Below, piece by piece: positions 17,371 to 26,478 of a stretch of DNA of 64,000 nucleotides. The first letter of the stretch is position 1. Each line of letters begins with the position of its first letter. The notes beneath the pieces are model-generated. The model was given only the letters and a program-made list of their open reading frames with translations, had not been told where the DNA came from and made no database searches. Location of the stretch: positions 124,001 to 188,000 of the forward strand of contig NZ_RJZE01000010.1 in assembly GCF_003986935.1 (NCBI RefSeq), read 5' to 3'. This DNA comes from Paraburkholderia kururiensis JCM 10599 = LMG 19447 (lineage in GTDB: Bacteria; Pseudomonadota; Gammaproteobacteria; Burkholderiales; Burkholderiaceae). The position numbers and the translations under genes are program-made.

Positions 17371-17430
17371 GGCTATACGTCGCCATACGTCGCTATACGA
17401 CGCTATACGTCAATGTATGCCGTTGTATGC
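17371..17430. repeat. 10-bp phased degenerate repeat, six units
   Basis: Six consecutive decamers, ggctatacgt, cgccatacgt, cgctatacga, cgctatacgt, caatgtatgc and cgttgtatgc, fill the short gap between ligD and the oxidoreductase gene. The period equals one helical turn. Confidence 0.75.
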
Positions 17431-17441
17431 GGCTGCGCGCT

Positions 17442-20315
17442 TCAGTTCTTCACGCCAAGCCGTTTTTTCATGGTCGCGGTAATGCGCTGGCGCGTCTTCG
17501 CATAACCGGCCCACGGGTCCTGCCGCAACGCGTCCAGCCGCTCGTGAAGATTCGCGATCGTCCATTGGTCGCCGGCCGTGGTGCCGGGAACCTCGTCCCA
17601 CGTGATCGGCACCGAGACACCGAGCCCCGGCCGCGCACGCACCGAATACGCGGCGATGGTGCTCGACCCCCGGTTGTTGCGCAGGTAGTCCACGAATATC
17701 TTGCGCTTGCGATTCTGCGGGCCCATCTTCGCGCTGAACCGGTCCGGCAGCGTAGCGGCCATATGCTGCGCGACAGCCTGCGAGAAGGCTTTCACCTCGT
17801 CCCAGCCGGCCCGCGGCGTGAGCGGCACGACCACATGCAAGCCCTTGCCGCCGCTCGTCTTGCAAAACGATTCGAGGCCCAGTTCAGTGAGGATCGTTCG
17901 CGTGAGTTCCGCGGCTTCGATCATGCGGTCCCAGCCGAGTGCCGGGTCGGGGTCGAGATCGAACACCATGCGCTCGGGCCGCTCGATGTCCGTGACGAGC
18001 GCGTTCCACGTGTGCAGCTCGATCACGCCCATCTGCGCCGCGCCCACGAGGGCCTCGACGCTGTCGATGGTCAGGAGCGGCGCGTGGCCCGGATCGAGGC
18101 CCGCGTGCTGCGTGATGTGCGGAATCTCCAGCTTCTGCGCGTGCTTCTGGAAGAACAGTTCGCCGCCAATGTCGTCGGGCGCGCGCACGAGCGAAACGGG
18201 CCGGTCCTGCAGATGGGGCAGCAGCCACGGCGCCACCCACTCCCAGTAATGAACGAGGTCGAGCTTGCGCGTGCCGCTGTCGGGGTCGATCACCCGATCG
18301 GGATGCGAGATGCGGACGCCCGCCACCTCGGCCGATGCACTGCGCGAGCGGGCTTTCGACGCAGCGGATGCGCCCGATGCCGCCGACGACGTACCGCGTG
18401 CAGCAGGTGCAGTACGTGCTGCCTTCTTCGAGCGGGAGGGCTTTCCCACTGTTTCCCCGGTCTGCTGCATGGTGTCCTCCTCATTCGAACGGTCCTGTGC
18501 CGGTTCATCCGCGGATGCCGCCGCATGCACCGGCGCTTCGCGGCTCACCTGACGCGCGGGCTTGTCGCGGCGCAGGCTCACGAACGAGGCCTGGCGCACG
18601 AGGCCGTCGCCCGTCCACTGCGCGAAATTGCACTCGCAGACGAGTTCGGGCTTCACCCAGTGCACGGGCGTGCTGCTGCGCTCGCGCGGCATGGTCGCAA
18701 ACGCCATGCGCTGCGTTTCGAGCGCGTCGAGTTCCTTCTTCACGGCGCGCAGCCTGGCGGCGTCGAAGCCCGTGCCGACCCGGCCCGCGTACTGGAGCTT
18801 GCCCTTCGCGTCATAGACGCCGAGCAGCAGCGAACCGAACGCCGCGCGGCTGCCCGCGGGCTCGGTATAGCCGCCGATCACGAACTCCTGCCGTTGCCGG
18901 CACTTCAGCTTGATCCACGACGACGCCCGCGCCGACGTGTAATGGCTCTCGGCGCGCTTGGCGATGATGCCTTCGAGTCCGTTCGCGCAGGCGCCTTGCA
19001 GCAGTTCGTCGGGATTCACCGCGAAGTCCTCGGAAAAACGCAGCAGCCCGTGGGTGCGCTCGTCGACGTCGGCAAGGAGTGCGCGCAGGATCGCGCGCCG
19101 CTGCACGAGCGGCACGCCGCGCAGGTCGTAGCCGTTGAGAAACGGCACGTCGAACACGAAGATCGTGATGTCCTGGGGACGGTTTGCGTCGAACGCGTTC
19201 TGCAGCGCCTGGAAGTCCGGCATGCCGTGACGGTCTAGCACCACCGCCTCGCCATCGAGCCACGCGCATTCGAGGTCCAGCCGCTCGAACGCGCGCGCCT
19301 GGCGGCTGAACTTCGCGGTCCAGTCGTTGCCGGTGCGCGTGAAAATGCGCACCGGCTCTTTGCGTGCGTGATGGTCGATGCGCGCGAGTACGCGATAGCC
19401 GTCGAACTTGATCTCATAGACCCAGTCGTTGCCGGGCGGCGCGAATTCGACGAGCGTGGCGAGCTGCGGCTTGAGCGTGGCCGGCAACGCCGCCTTTACC
19501 GCGCCTTCGATGCCGGGCTCGCGCGCAAGCTCGCGCAGCGACTCGGTGTTGCGCGTGGCAACGATGTCGGGGCGGTCGGCCTTCGATGACTGCTTTGATC
19601 GGCGGATGGTGCCTGCGCTGTTGCGGCGTGCCGCGCCCGCAGTGCTGGCTGGGCCCGCGGCACCCGCAGGCCGCGCCGCCGCTGCACCGCGTGGCGAAAG
19701 CACGCTGCCGGGCCGTTCGGCGAGCACGTCGTACTCGTCGGTGCGGCGCGCCTCTTCGTCGTGCTCCTTGATGAGCAGCCACTGCTCCTTGTCGCCGCTG
19801 CCGCGCATACCGCTTCGCACGAGCGTCCAGCCGCCGTGCAGCTTCGCGCCTTCGAGCCTGAACTTGAGCTTGCCCGCGCGGTAAGACTCGAGCGCCTCCT
19901 TTTCGCTGCCCGCGGGCTCCCACACGCCACGGTCCCAGACGAGCACCGTGCCCGCGCCGTAGTTGCCTTCGGGAATCTCGCCCTCGAAGCTGCCGTATTC
20001 GATGGGATGGTCTTCGACATGAACCGCCAGCCGCTTCACCGACGGATCGAGACTCGGCCCCTTCGGTATTGCCCACGACTTGAGCGTGCCGTCCAGCTCG
20101 AGCCGGAAATCGTAGTGAAGCCGCCGCGCGTCGTGCTCCTGGATCACGTAGGACAGCGCATGGCCGTTGCCGCGCCGCTTCGCGCGCGCAGTGGCGGCGG
20201 TCTTTCCTGTACCTGTACCGCGCGTACCGCGAGCGGCACGCTTCGGCGCGCCGGAGGGCTCCGGCGTGGCATCGAAGCGGCGTTTGCGCTGATAGGTGTC
20301 GAGTTTGCCGGCCAT
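17442..20315 (-). CDS. ligD: DNA ligase D (PE-ligase-polymerase)
   Basis: A 957-residue multifunctional end-joining enzyme. Order of domains: 3'-phosphoesterase about residues 40-190 (HYDFRLELDGTLKSW, HVEDHPIEYGSFEGEIP), ATP-dependent ligase about 280-590 with the adenylated lysine in YEIKFDGYRVL (Lys303), a Ser/Ala/Lys-rich linker, and a primase-polymerase domain about 670-950 (HYWEWVAPWLLPHLQ, VFDLDPDPALGWD). This is the PE-LIG-POL arrangement known from beta-proteobacteria, differing from Mycobacterium. The start at 20315 (MAGKLDTYQRKR) has a weak AAAGG; an upstream Arg/Ala-rich extension in frame is judged non-coding. It lies 55 bp after ku on the same strand, so the pair forms an operon. 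Confidence 0.96.
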   Translation of the reverse strand: MAGKLDTYQRKRRFDATPEPSGAPKRAARGTRGTGTGKTAATARAKRRGNGHALSYVIQEHDARRLHYDFRLELDGTLKSWAIPKGPSLDPSVKRLAVHVEDHPIEYGSFEGEIPEGNYGAGTVLVWDRGVWEPAGSEKEALESYRAGKLKFRLEGAKLHGGWTLVRSGMRGSGDKEQWLLIKEHDEEARRTDEYDVLAERPGSVLSPRGAAAARPAGAAGPASTAGAARRNSAGTIRRSKQSSKADRPDIVATRNTESLRELAREPGIEGAVKAALPATLKPQLATLVEFAPPGNDWVYEIKFDGYRVLARIDHHARKEPVRIFTRTGNDWTAKFSRQARAFERLDLECAWLDGEAVVLDRHGMPDFQALQNAFDANRPQDITIFVFDVPFLNGYDLRGVPLVQRRAILRALLADVDERTHGLLRFSEDFAVNPDELLQGACANGLEGIIAKRAESHYTSARASSWIKLKCRQRQEFVIGGYTEPAGSRAAFGSLLLGVYDAKGKLQYAGRVGTGFDAARLRAVKKELDALETQRMAFATMPRERSSTPVHWVKPELVCECNFAQWTGDGLVRQASFVSLRRDKPARQVSREAPVHAAASADEPAQDRSNEEDTMQQTGETVGKPSRSKKAARTAPAARGTSSAASGASAASKARSRSASAEVAGVRISHPDRVIDPDSGTRKLDLVHYWEWVAPWLLPHLQDRPVSLVRAPDDIGGELFFQKHAQKLEIPHITQHAGLDPGHAPLLTIDSVEALVGAAQMGVIELHTWNALVTDIERPERMVFDLDPDPALGWDRMIEAAELTRTILTELGLESFCKTSGGKGLHVVVPLTPRAGWDEVKAFSQAVAQHMAATLPDRFSAKMGPQNRKRKIFVDYLRNNRGSSTIAAYSVRARPGLGVSVPITWDEVPGTTAGDQWTIANLHERLDALRQDPWAGYAKTRQRITATMKKRLGVKN

Positions 20316-20370
20316 GCCCGTTTGCCTTTGCTTGTGCGTTTGCCTCCACCTGCTGCTGCGCCTCGCGCCA

Positions 20371-21450
20371 TCAGGCCGCGTGCCGCTTTCTGTGCGGCGT
20401 TTCCTTGCGCGCGGTCTCGCTGGTTTTGCGGCCTGTGCCGCGCGAGGTCGAGCGCGCCGTTGTGCGGCCCGTGCCGCGCGCGGCGGCGTGGCTGCTTCGC
20501 GCAGTCGTGCCGTTTGTCGCACGGGTTGTCGTGCCTGCGCCGTCGTCGCGCGCACGGCTACGCGATTTGCCGCGCTTGCCGTCCTCCGATGCTTCGCCGC
20601 CCGACGGGTCGTCGTCCGGCTCTTCGTCGTGCGCGGCTCGCCCGCTCCCTCGGCCCTTACCGCGCCCGAGGCTGCGCCGCAGCAGCTCCGAAAGATCCAG
20701 GATGTCGGCGCTACGCCGCGGCCGCGGCTCTTCCGGCGTTTCGATCTCTTCGGTCTTGCCTTCGCGGATCTTGCGCTCGACGACTTCGAGCACGTCGTCG
20801 CGGAACGTGTCGTGATAGCGCTCGGGGTTCCAGTCCTCGCTCATGTCGTCGATCAGCTTTTTCGCCATGTCCAGCTCGCGGGCCGTCACGCCGGCCTTCT
20901 TCGCGTCTTCGGGCGGCAGCGTGAGTTCGCTCACGGGCCGGATCTCGTCGGCCCAGCGCAGCGTGTTGAGCGCGAGCACGGGCCCGAGCGGCACGAGCGC
21001 CGCGAGATGCTGCTTGTTGTGCATGACCACGCTCGCCACACCGATCTTGCCCGACGCCTTCAAGGCTTCGCGCAGCAGCGCGTAGACCTTCTCGCCCTTG
21101 CGGTCCGGCGCGAGGAAGTACGGCGTTTCGAGATAGAGGAACGAGATGGCGGGGGCATCCACGAAGGCGAGGATGTCGACGGTCTGCGTGGATTCGGGGT
21201 TCGCCGCGCGGATCTCGTCGTCGGAAAGCACGACGTACTTTTCCTTTTCGTACTCGTAGCCGCGCACGATCTGCTCGCGCGGCACGTCCTTGCCGGTGCG
21301 CTTGTTGATCTGCCGGTAGCCCACCGGGTCCATGGACCGCTTGTCGAGCAGATGAAAGCTCACGTTCTCCGAACGCGTCGCCGGAAACAGCTGCACCGGC
21401 ACGTGCACGAGGCCGAAACTGATCGCGCCTTTCCAGATCATGCGTGACAT
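20371..21450 (-). CDS. ku: Ku homodimer protein for non-homologous end joining
   Basis: A 359-residue bacterial Ku that binds double-strand DNA ends and recruits LigD. The core (about residues 1-255) has the family start MSRMIWKGAISFGLVHVPV, then RSMDPVGYRQINKRTGKDV and ALNTLRWADEIRP. The C-terminus of about 100 residues is basic and Ser/Thr/Arg/Gly-rich, typical of the DNA-binding tail in proteins of this group. GGGAG lies 7 nt before the ATG at 21450. It is the first gene of ku-ligD; 169 bp upstream of the start is an 11-bp tandem array. Confidence 0.96.
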   Translation of the reverse strand: MSRMIWKGAISFGLVHVPVQLFPATRSENVSFHLLDKRSMDPVGYRQINKRTGKDVPREQIVRGYEYEKEKYVVLSDDEIRAANPESTQTVDILAFVDAPAISFLYLETPYFLAPDRKGEKVYALLREALKASGKIGVASVVMHNKQHLAALVPLGPVLALNTLRWADEIRPVSELTLPPEDAKKAGVTARELDMAKKLIDDMSEDWNPERYHDTFRDDVLEVVERKIREGKTEEIETPEEPRPRRSADILDLSELLRRSLGRGKGRGSGRAAHDEEPDDDPSGGEASEDGKRGKSRSRARDDGAGTTTRATNGTTARSSHAAARGTGRTTARSTSRGTGRKTSETARKETPHRKRHAA

Positions 21451-21926
21451 GTTGCGCTCCCAGGTCTTGAACGAAGAACCAAGCAGCATGCGTGCCTGAG
21501 CACCTGAAGCCAGTACGGGTCGCGACAGGGCCACCTCGAGCCGCCACGCGCCGCTTAGCGCCGCCCGGAGCCGCCGGCGCTCGCTCAAGCGGAACAGCGG
21601 CAAGTCCGCGCGAGGCGCGTTGGCCCTGGGTTGGCCCTGGGTTGGCCCTGGGTTGGCCCTGGGTTGGCCCTGGGTTGGCCCTGGGTTGGCCCTGGGTTGG
21701 CCCTGGGTTGGCCCTGTGTTGGCCCTGTGTTGGCCCTGTAACGCCTGCGCCACGGCGTGCAAAAGCTGCCGATGACCAGGAACGCCAGCACGACACCGAC
21801 TCCCGAGCCGCAGACCCGCCCCCGCTGCCACGGCACCGGATCGCCCGCCCCGAACCGTTACAATAGCCGGATTTTCCGCGCCCCTTCTTCTCCGACTATC
21901 CCGCCTCGCGCGCAGTTGCATAGCCC
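21451..21926. other. divergent intergenic region between ku and serB
   Basis: 476 bp without a gene. The central part is the 11-bp repeat array at 21620-21740. A TACAAT (21859-21864) before serB could be a -10 but lacks a matching -35. The reading frames through the array are repeat artefacts. Confidence 0.6.
21620..21740. repeat. 11-bp tandem repeat, 11 copies
   Basis: Eight perfect copies of ttggccctggg are followed by two ttggccctgtg and one ttggccctgta. The array lies in the ku-serB divergent spacer. Eleven base pairs is not a multiple of three, and the array codes for nothing convincing. Perfect central units suggest recent copy-number change. Confidence 0.97.
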
Positions 21927-22766
21927 ATGAATCTCGTCATCCAGGCCTCGTCGCCGTTCAACCCGGCCCACCAGAAACCGCTCGTCGCGCTGGCACGCGG
22001 CCGCCGCGCTGTCGAAATCGACGCGCACGCCATTCGTATCGAAGACGCCGATCCGGCGCAGCGTCCCGACCTCGATGTCTATTGCACCACCCACGCGCTC
22101 GACTACGCCTTCGTGGAGCCGGGCCGCTCGCTCGCGGACTTCGGGCTCGTGACCATGGACATGGACTCCACGCTCATCACGATCGAATGCATCGACGAGA
22201 TTGCGGATTTCTGCGGGCTGAAGGCCGAGGTGTCGGCGATTACGGAAGCCGCGATGCGCGGCGAGATTCAGGACTTCAACGAAAGTCTGACGCGCCGCGT
22301 CGCCCTGCTCGCGGGGCTCGACGCGAACGTGCTCGGGCGCGTCTACGAAGAGCGGCTGCGCCTTTCGCCCGGCGCCGAACGCATGCTGGCCGGCGCGAAG
22401 GCTGCGGGCCTGAAAACGCTGCTGGTGTCGGGCGGCTTCACGTTCTTCACGGAACGGCTCAAGGGGCGGCTCGGCCTCGACTACACGCGCGCCAATACGC
22501 TCGAAATCGTGGACGGCAAGCTCACGGGCAAGGTGGTGGGCGAGATCGTGAACGCCGACGTGAAGGCGCGCACGCTGCTCGAAACCTGCAAGGAAATGGG
22601 CATCGACCCGCGCCGCGCCATTGCGATGGGCGACGGCTCGAACGACCTCAAGATGATGGCGGCGGCCGGACTTTCGGTGGCGTTCCGCGCCAAGCCCGTG
22701 GTGCGCGAGGCCGCCAGCGTGGCCTTCAACTTCGTCGGCCTCGACGGGCTGTTGCGCCTGTTCTGA
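21927..22766 (+). CDS. serB: phosphoserine phosphatase SerB
   Basis: A 279-residue HAD-superfamily enzyme that makes the last step of serine synthesis. The nucleophile motif is MDMDSTLITIECIDE (DxDxT) near residue 75, motif II is LLVSGGFTFF, and motif III is AIAMGDGSNDLKMM. The N-terminal 70 residues are a shortened ACT-like part, as in other beta-proteobacterial SerB. The start at 21927 lies about 63 bp after a possible TACAAT -10. Divergent from ku. Confidence 0.95.
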   Translation: MNLVIQASSPFNPAHQKPLVALARGRRAVEIDAHAIRIEDADPAQRPDLDVYCTTHALDYAFVEPGRSLADFGLVTMDMDSTLITIECIDEIADFCGLKAEVSAITEAAMRGEIQDFNESLTRRVALLAGLDANVLGRVYEERLRLSPGAERMLAGAKAAGLKTLLVSGGFTFFTERLKGRLGLDYTRANTLEIVDGKLTGKVVGEIVNADVKARTLLETCKEMGIDPRRAIAMGDGSNDLKMMAAAGLSVAFRAKPVVREAASVAFNFVGLDGLLRLF

Positions 22767-22942
22767 CATTTCGGGCGGCGTGGCGGCTCATGTTCGCCGC
22801 CTGACTTCGCCGCCCCCGACTCACCTCGTCACACGACATTGGCCGCGTTGCCGGTTGCCGTTGCCGCATAAGGCGGCGATCAGCAAGGCCGCAACGCCTT
22901 CGCTAGCCGAGGCTGATCCAGCCTGACCCAAGCTGACCCAGG

Positions 22943-24133
22943 TTAATCGAGCGCCGCGAGACAGCGTTCGATATCGGCCTGCAGATCGGCCTCGTCCTCG
23001 AGTCCCACGTAGAAGCGCACCAGCGTGCCGCGATGCGGCCAGCGGCTCGCGCTGCGCATCGACGCCACGTCGTACGGCATGGCCAGACTGTGCGCGCCGC
23101 CCCAGCTCCAGCCGAGCGAGAACAGCTCCAGCGATTCGCAGAACGTGTCGATCTGCGCGGGCGTGTAGCGTTCGTCGAACACCACCGAAAAGAGGCCGCC
23201 TGCGGCGCTGAAATCGCGCGCGAAAAATTCGTGACCCGGGCAGTCGGGCAGCGCGGGATGCAGCACAGCCGCAATCTCGGGGCGCGTCTTCAGCCACTTC
23301 GCGAGTGCGAGCGCGCTGCGGTCGTGCTGCTCGAAACGCACCTTCATGCTGGGCAGGCTGCGCAGGATCAGCGAGCAATCGTCCGACGACACGCCGATGC
23401 CCATGCGCATGCGCGCGAGCTTGAGCTTCAGGTGCAGTTCCTTGTCCGCGGTGATGGTGGCGCCCATCAGCACGTCGCCGCCGCCCGACTGGTACTTCGT
23501 GAGCGCCTGCACCGAAATGTCCACGCCGTGTTCGAACGGACGGAACGCGAGGCCGGCCGACCAGGTGTTGTCGATCGCGGTGATCACGTTGCGTGCGCGC
23601 GCGACGGTGGTGATGGCCTGCACGTCGGGCACTTCCATCGTGACCGAGCCCGGCGCCTCCAGCCAGATGAGCTTCGTTTCCGGGCGGATCAACCCGGCAA
23701 TGCCCGCGCCGATCATCGGATCGTAGTAGCGCGCCGTGAGGCCGAAGTCGTGCGCGAGCCACTCGGCGTGGTCGCGGTTCGGCGAGTAGACGTTGTCGGG
23801 AATAAGCACGTCGTCACCCGCCTTCACGATGCCGAAGTACACGTTCGAGATGGCCGAGAGCCCCGAGGGCTGGAGCAGCGCGTGATTGCCGCCCTCGATC
23901 GCGGCAAGCCGCTGCGCGAGCGTGAGCGAGGTGGGCGTGGCATGCAGGCCGTAGCGCCACTGCGCGTCGTTGCGCCAGTCGAGCGCACGCAAGGTGGCGA
24001 GATCGGGAAAGACGACGGTGGATGCCCTCGTGACGGGCACGGCGAACGACTCGAAGCCCGGCGTAAGCTGGTCTTCGGCGCGCACGATGCGGGTCTGGAG
24101 GCGGCGGTTCGGCCTGGAAGGCGGTTGGGTCAT
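22943..24133 (-). CDS. metC: cystathionine beta-lyase
   Basis: A 396-residue Cys/Met-metabolism PLP enzyme, likely cleaving cystathionine to homocysteine, pyruvate and ammonia. Family features are YGLHATPTSLTLAQRLAAIE, LIWLEAPGSVTMEVPD, the cofactor aspartate region VITAIDNTWSAG, the Schiff-base lysine in ALTKYQSGGGD, and the C-terminal RFYVGLEDEADLQADIE. SLGWSWGGAHSL favours MetC over cystathionine gamma-synthase. No clear ribosome site is seen before the ATG at 24133. The 3' flank carries a short degenerate repeat (gctgatcc/gctgaccc) near 22910-22940. Confidence 0.9.
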   Translation of the reverse strand: MTQPPSRPNRRLQTRIVRAEDQLTPGFESFAVPVTRASTVVFPDLATLRALDWRNDAQWRYGLHATPTSLTLAQRLAAIEGGNHALLQPSGLSAISNVYFGIVKAGDDVLIPDNVYSPNRDHAEWLAHDFGLTARYYDPMIGAGIAGLIRPETKLIWLEAPGSVTMEVPDVQAITTVARARNVITAIDNTWSAGLAFRPFEHGVDISVQALTKYQSGGGDVLMGATITADKELHLKLKLARMRMGIGVSSDDCSLILRSLPSMKVRFEQHDRSALALAKWLKTRPEIAAVLHPALPDCPGHEFFARDFSAAGGLFSVVFDERYTPAQIDTFCESLELFSLGWSWGGAHSLAMPYDVASMRSASRWPHRGTLVRFYVGLEDEADLQADIERCLAALD

Positions 24134-24249
24134 GGCAGCGAGCGCGACGGGAACGTTATTGGATGAGGATGGTAGCGGCGCGAGCGGACTGAATGACCGA
24201 TGCCCGGCACGCGCTGCGTAGACTGAAGATTAGCCGAGGTCGCGGTGCG

Positions 24250-24286
24250 CAAGGTGCCATGTGCAAGGTGCCATGTGCAAGGTGCC
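24250..24286. repeat. 14-bp tandem repeat, about 2.6 copies
   Basis: caaggtgccatgtg is repeated exactly at 24250-24263 and 24264-24277, with a partial third copy to 24286, in the spacer upstream of metC. Confidence 0.85.
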
Positions 24287-24382
24287 GCCAATGCGGCCGC
24301 GACGTGGATACTGTTAGCGGGACAGCACCGCGCGCAGTACCCGGCCGCGCAATGCTTGCCCTCCAGGGCCATCGGTGCGCGA

Positions 24383-25183
24383 TCAATCGCCGATGGTGAG
24401 ATTGCTCACGCCGCCCACGGCATGCGCGCCGGCAGCAGGCGCCGACGACGAGGCCGCCGCCGCACCCACCGGCGGCGCCGCTGCGGGCTGGGACGGTGCA
24501 GCCGCCGCCGGGGCTGGGCCGTGCCCTTGCCCCTGCACTTGCGCCGCGGGCTGGGCGGCCCCGGCAGGCACCGGTTGTCCCGCCGCCAGCGGATGCAGGT
24601 CGAACGGTTGCGGGTCCGAATCGTCGACGTTCATGCGATCGCCTTGCAGCACGCCGTCTGGCCCGAACTTGCCGACCCAGTTGCCGGTGATGTGCGTGCC
24701 GTCGTTCGATTCCTCGACTTCCAGCGTGTCGCCTTCGCGGTCGCCGGCAATCAGGATGACTTCGCCCGTGTCGGTGAACTGATACTCGCCGTGCACGCCG
24801 GAAGGATCGTCGGTCTTCGGTCCGAGCCGCAGCACGATGGCACGCTTGCCGAGCGTGCCCGTGTAGCGCGGGAACTTCGCGAATTCCGGGCTGGGCTTGA
24901 GCGGCAACGGGATGGGCGGCGGCGCGGCGAGTTCCTTGACGGCGTCGCTTTGCGCTTGCGCGGCGAGCGGCACGCTAGCGCTCAGGGTGGCCGCGAGCAG
25001 CGCGAAGGTCAATGCGAAGGCCCTGGCGTGGCCAGACCTGACGCGGCCCGACCCGGCTCCCTTCGAGCCGGTCGCGCTCATCGCATCGCACTCGCCCGCC
25101 GCACTCCGTGCAACGGTCGCGAACTTCGCCAGCCGGTCGGCGATTCCCATGCTGCCCAACTTCGTTGCCTGCAATCCTTCCAT
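24383..25183 (-). CDS. secreted hypothetical protein with Ala/Pro/Gln-rich tail
   Basis: Function unknown. A hydrophobic segment (FALTFALLAATLSASVPL) followed by AAQAQS looks like a signal peptide. The mature core of about 100 residues is beta-rich (YTGTLGKRAIVLRLGPKTDD, VHGEYQFTDTGEVILIAGD, GTHITGNWVGKFGPDG). The last 70 residues are low-complexity Ala/Pro/Gln/Gly. The start at 25183 is chosen because AAGGAAGAGG lies just upstream, but it puts the hydrophobic segment about 55 residues in. The ATG at 25081 gives a more normal signal peptide but no ribosome site. It follows bktB by 58 bp. Confidence 0.6.
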   Translation of the reverse strand: MEGLQATKLGSMGIADRLAKFATVARSAAGECDAMSATGSKGAGSGRVRSGHARAFALTFALLAATLSASVPLAAQAQSDAVKELAAPPPIPLPLKPSPEFAKFPRYTGTLGKRAIVLRLGPKTDDPSGVHGEYQFTDTGEVILIAGDREGDTLEVEESNDGTHITGNWVGKFGPDGVLQGDRMNVDDSDPQPFDLHPLAAGQPVPAGAAQPAAQVQGQGHGPAPAAAAPSQPAAAPPVGAAAASSSAPAAGAHAVGGVSNLTIGD

Positions 25184-25241
25184 CAGCCCTCTTCCTTGCG
25201 GCCGCCGCGCCTTGCCCATCGCTTGCCGGCGTGCCGCGTAT

Positions 25242-26426
25242 TCAGATCCGTTCGAACACGGCGGCAATGCCCTGCCCGCCGCCGATGCACATCGTCACGA
25301 GCGCGTAGCGGCCGCCGATGCGCTGCAGCTCGTACAACGCCTTCACCGTGATCAGCGCGCCCGTCGCGCCGATGGGATGCCCCAGCGAAATGCCGGAGCC
25401 GTTCGGGTTCACCTTCGCGGGATCGAAGCCGAGTTCGTTGCTCACCGCGCAGGCCTGCGCCGCGAAGGCCTCGTTCGCTTCGATCACGTCGAGGTCGCCC
25501 ACCGTGAGACCCGCGCGTTCGAGCGCCTTGCGCGAAGCCGGCACGGGGCCGATGCCCATGTAGGCGGGATCGACGCCCGCGTGCGCGTAAGCGACGAGGC
25601 GCGCGAGCGGCTTCACGCCGCGCTGCTGCGCGACGTCGGCGGACATCAGCACGACGGCCGCGGCCGCGTCGTTGATGCCCGACGCGTTGCCGGCCGTCAC
25701 CGTGCCGTCTTCCTTCGCAAACACCGGCCTCAACTTCGTGAAGTCCTCCGGCGACGCCTCGGCGCGCACGTGTTCATCGGTGTCGAAGACGGTCTCGCCT
25801 TTCTTCGACGCCATCGTGATGGGCAGAATCTGGTCCTTGAAGTAGCCGTTCGCGATGGCGCGTGCCGCGCGGCGGTGCGATTCGAGCGCGAGCGCGTCCT
25901 GCGCCTCGCGCGTGACACCGTACCTGCGCGCCACGTTCTCCGCCGTCACGCCCATATGCACCGACTGGAACGGGTCGTTGAGCGCGCCCACCATCATGTC
26001 GACCAGACGCGCGTCGCCCATGCGCTGGCCGAATCGCGCCGCGGGCATCGAATACGGCGCGCGGCTCATGCTCTCGGCGCCGCCGCCGATCGCGATGTCC
26101 GCATCGCCGAGCAGGATGCTCTGAGCCGCCGAGACGATGGCCTGCAGACCCGAGCCGCAGAGCCGGTTCACCGTGAGCGCCGGCACGTGTTGCGCGACGC
26201 CGCCGTTGAGCGCGGCCACGCGCGCGAGGTACATGTCCTTCGCTTCGGTGTGCACGACGTTGCCGAACACCACATGGCCCACCTCGTCGCCCGACACCTG
26301 CGCGCGCGAGAGCACCTCGCGCACCACGCGCGCGCCGAGATCGGTGGGCGCAAAGTCCTTGAGGCTGCCGCCAAAATCGCCGATAGCGGTGCGCACACCG
26401 CTTGCCACTACGACTTCCCGTTGCAT
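25242..26426 (-). CDS. bktB: beta-ketothiolase BktB
   Basis: A 394-residue thiolase. The acyl-accepting Cys90 is in VNRLCGSGLQ, the His loop is SGISLGHPIGATGALI, and the second Cys is in TMCIGGGQG. The variation around the first cysteine (VNRLCGSG rather than INKVCGSG) and length match BktB, the broad-range thiolase condensing acetyl-CoA with propionyl- or butyryl-CoA. It can feed longer monomers to PhaC. GGGAG lies 7 nt before the ATG at 26426; an in-frame extension upstream is not needed. The gene follows kdgK by 52 bp on the same strand; phaR, at the 3' end of phaCABR, is about 2.8 kb away. Confidence 0.88.
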   Translation of the reverse strand: MQREVVVASGVRTAIGDFGGSLKDFAPTDLGARVVREVLSRAQVSGDEVGHVVFGNVVHTEAKDMYLARVAALNGGVAQHVPALTVNRLCGSGLQAIVSAAQSILLGDADIAIGGGAESMSRAPYSMPAARFGQRMGDARLVDMMVGALNDPFQSVHMGVTAENVARRYGVTREAQDALALESHRRAARAIANGYFKDQILPITMASKKGETVFDTDEHVRAEASPEDFTKLRPVFAKEDGTVTAGNASGINDAAAAVVLMSADVAQQRGVKPLARLVAYAHAGVDPAYMGIGPVPASRKALERAGLTVGDLDVIEANEAFAAQACAVSNELGFDPAKVNPNGSGISLGHPIGATGALITVKALYELQRIGGRYALVTMCIGGGQGIAAVFERI

Positions 26427-26478
26427 TGTCTGTCTCCCTTTTTGTGCTGCGAATGTACAAGCGTTGAGAAGGTATCGC

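Noticed and set aside
21859..21864. TACAAT as serB -10
   Set aside because: No -35 match at 16-18 bp and no TGn extension; too weak to list as a promoter.
21585..21921. Peptide repeats of the type GPTQGQPRANP read on the minus strand through the 11-bp array
   Set aside because: All three frames of an 11-bp repeat are open, so the repetitive peptide is an artefact; ku begins at its own ribosome site at 21450.
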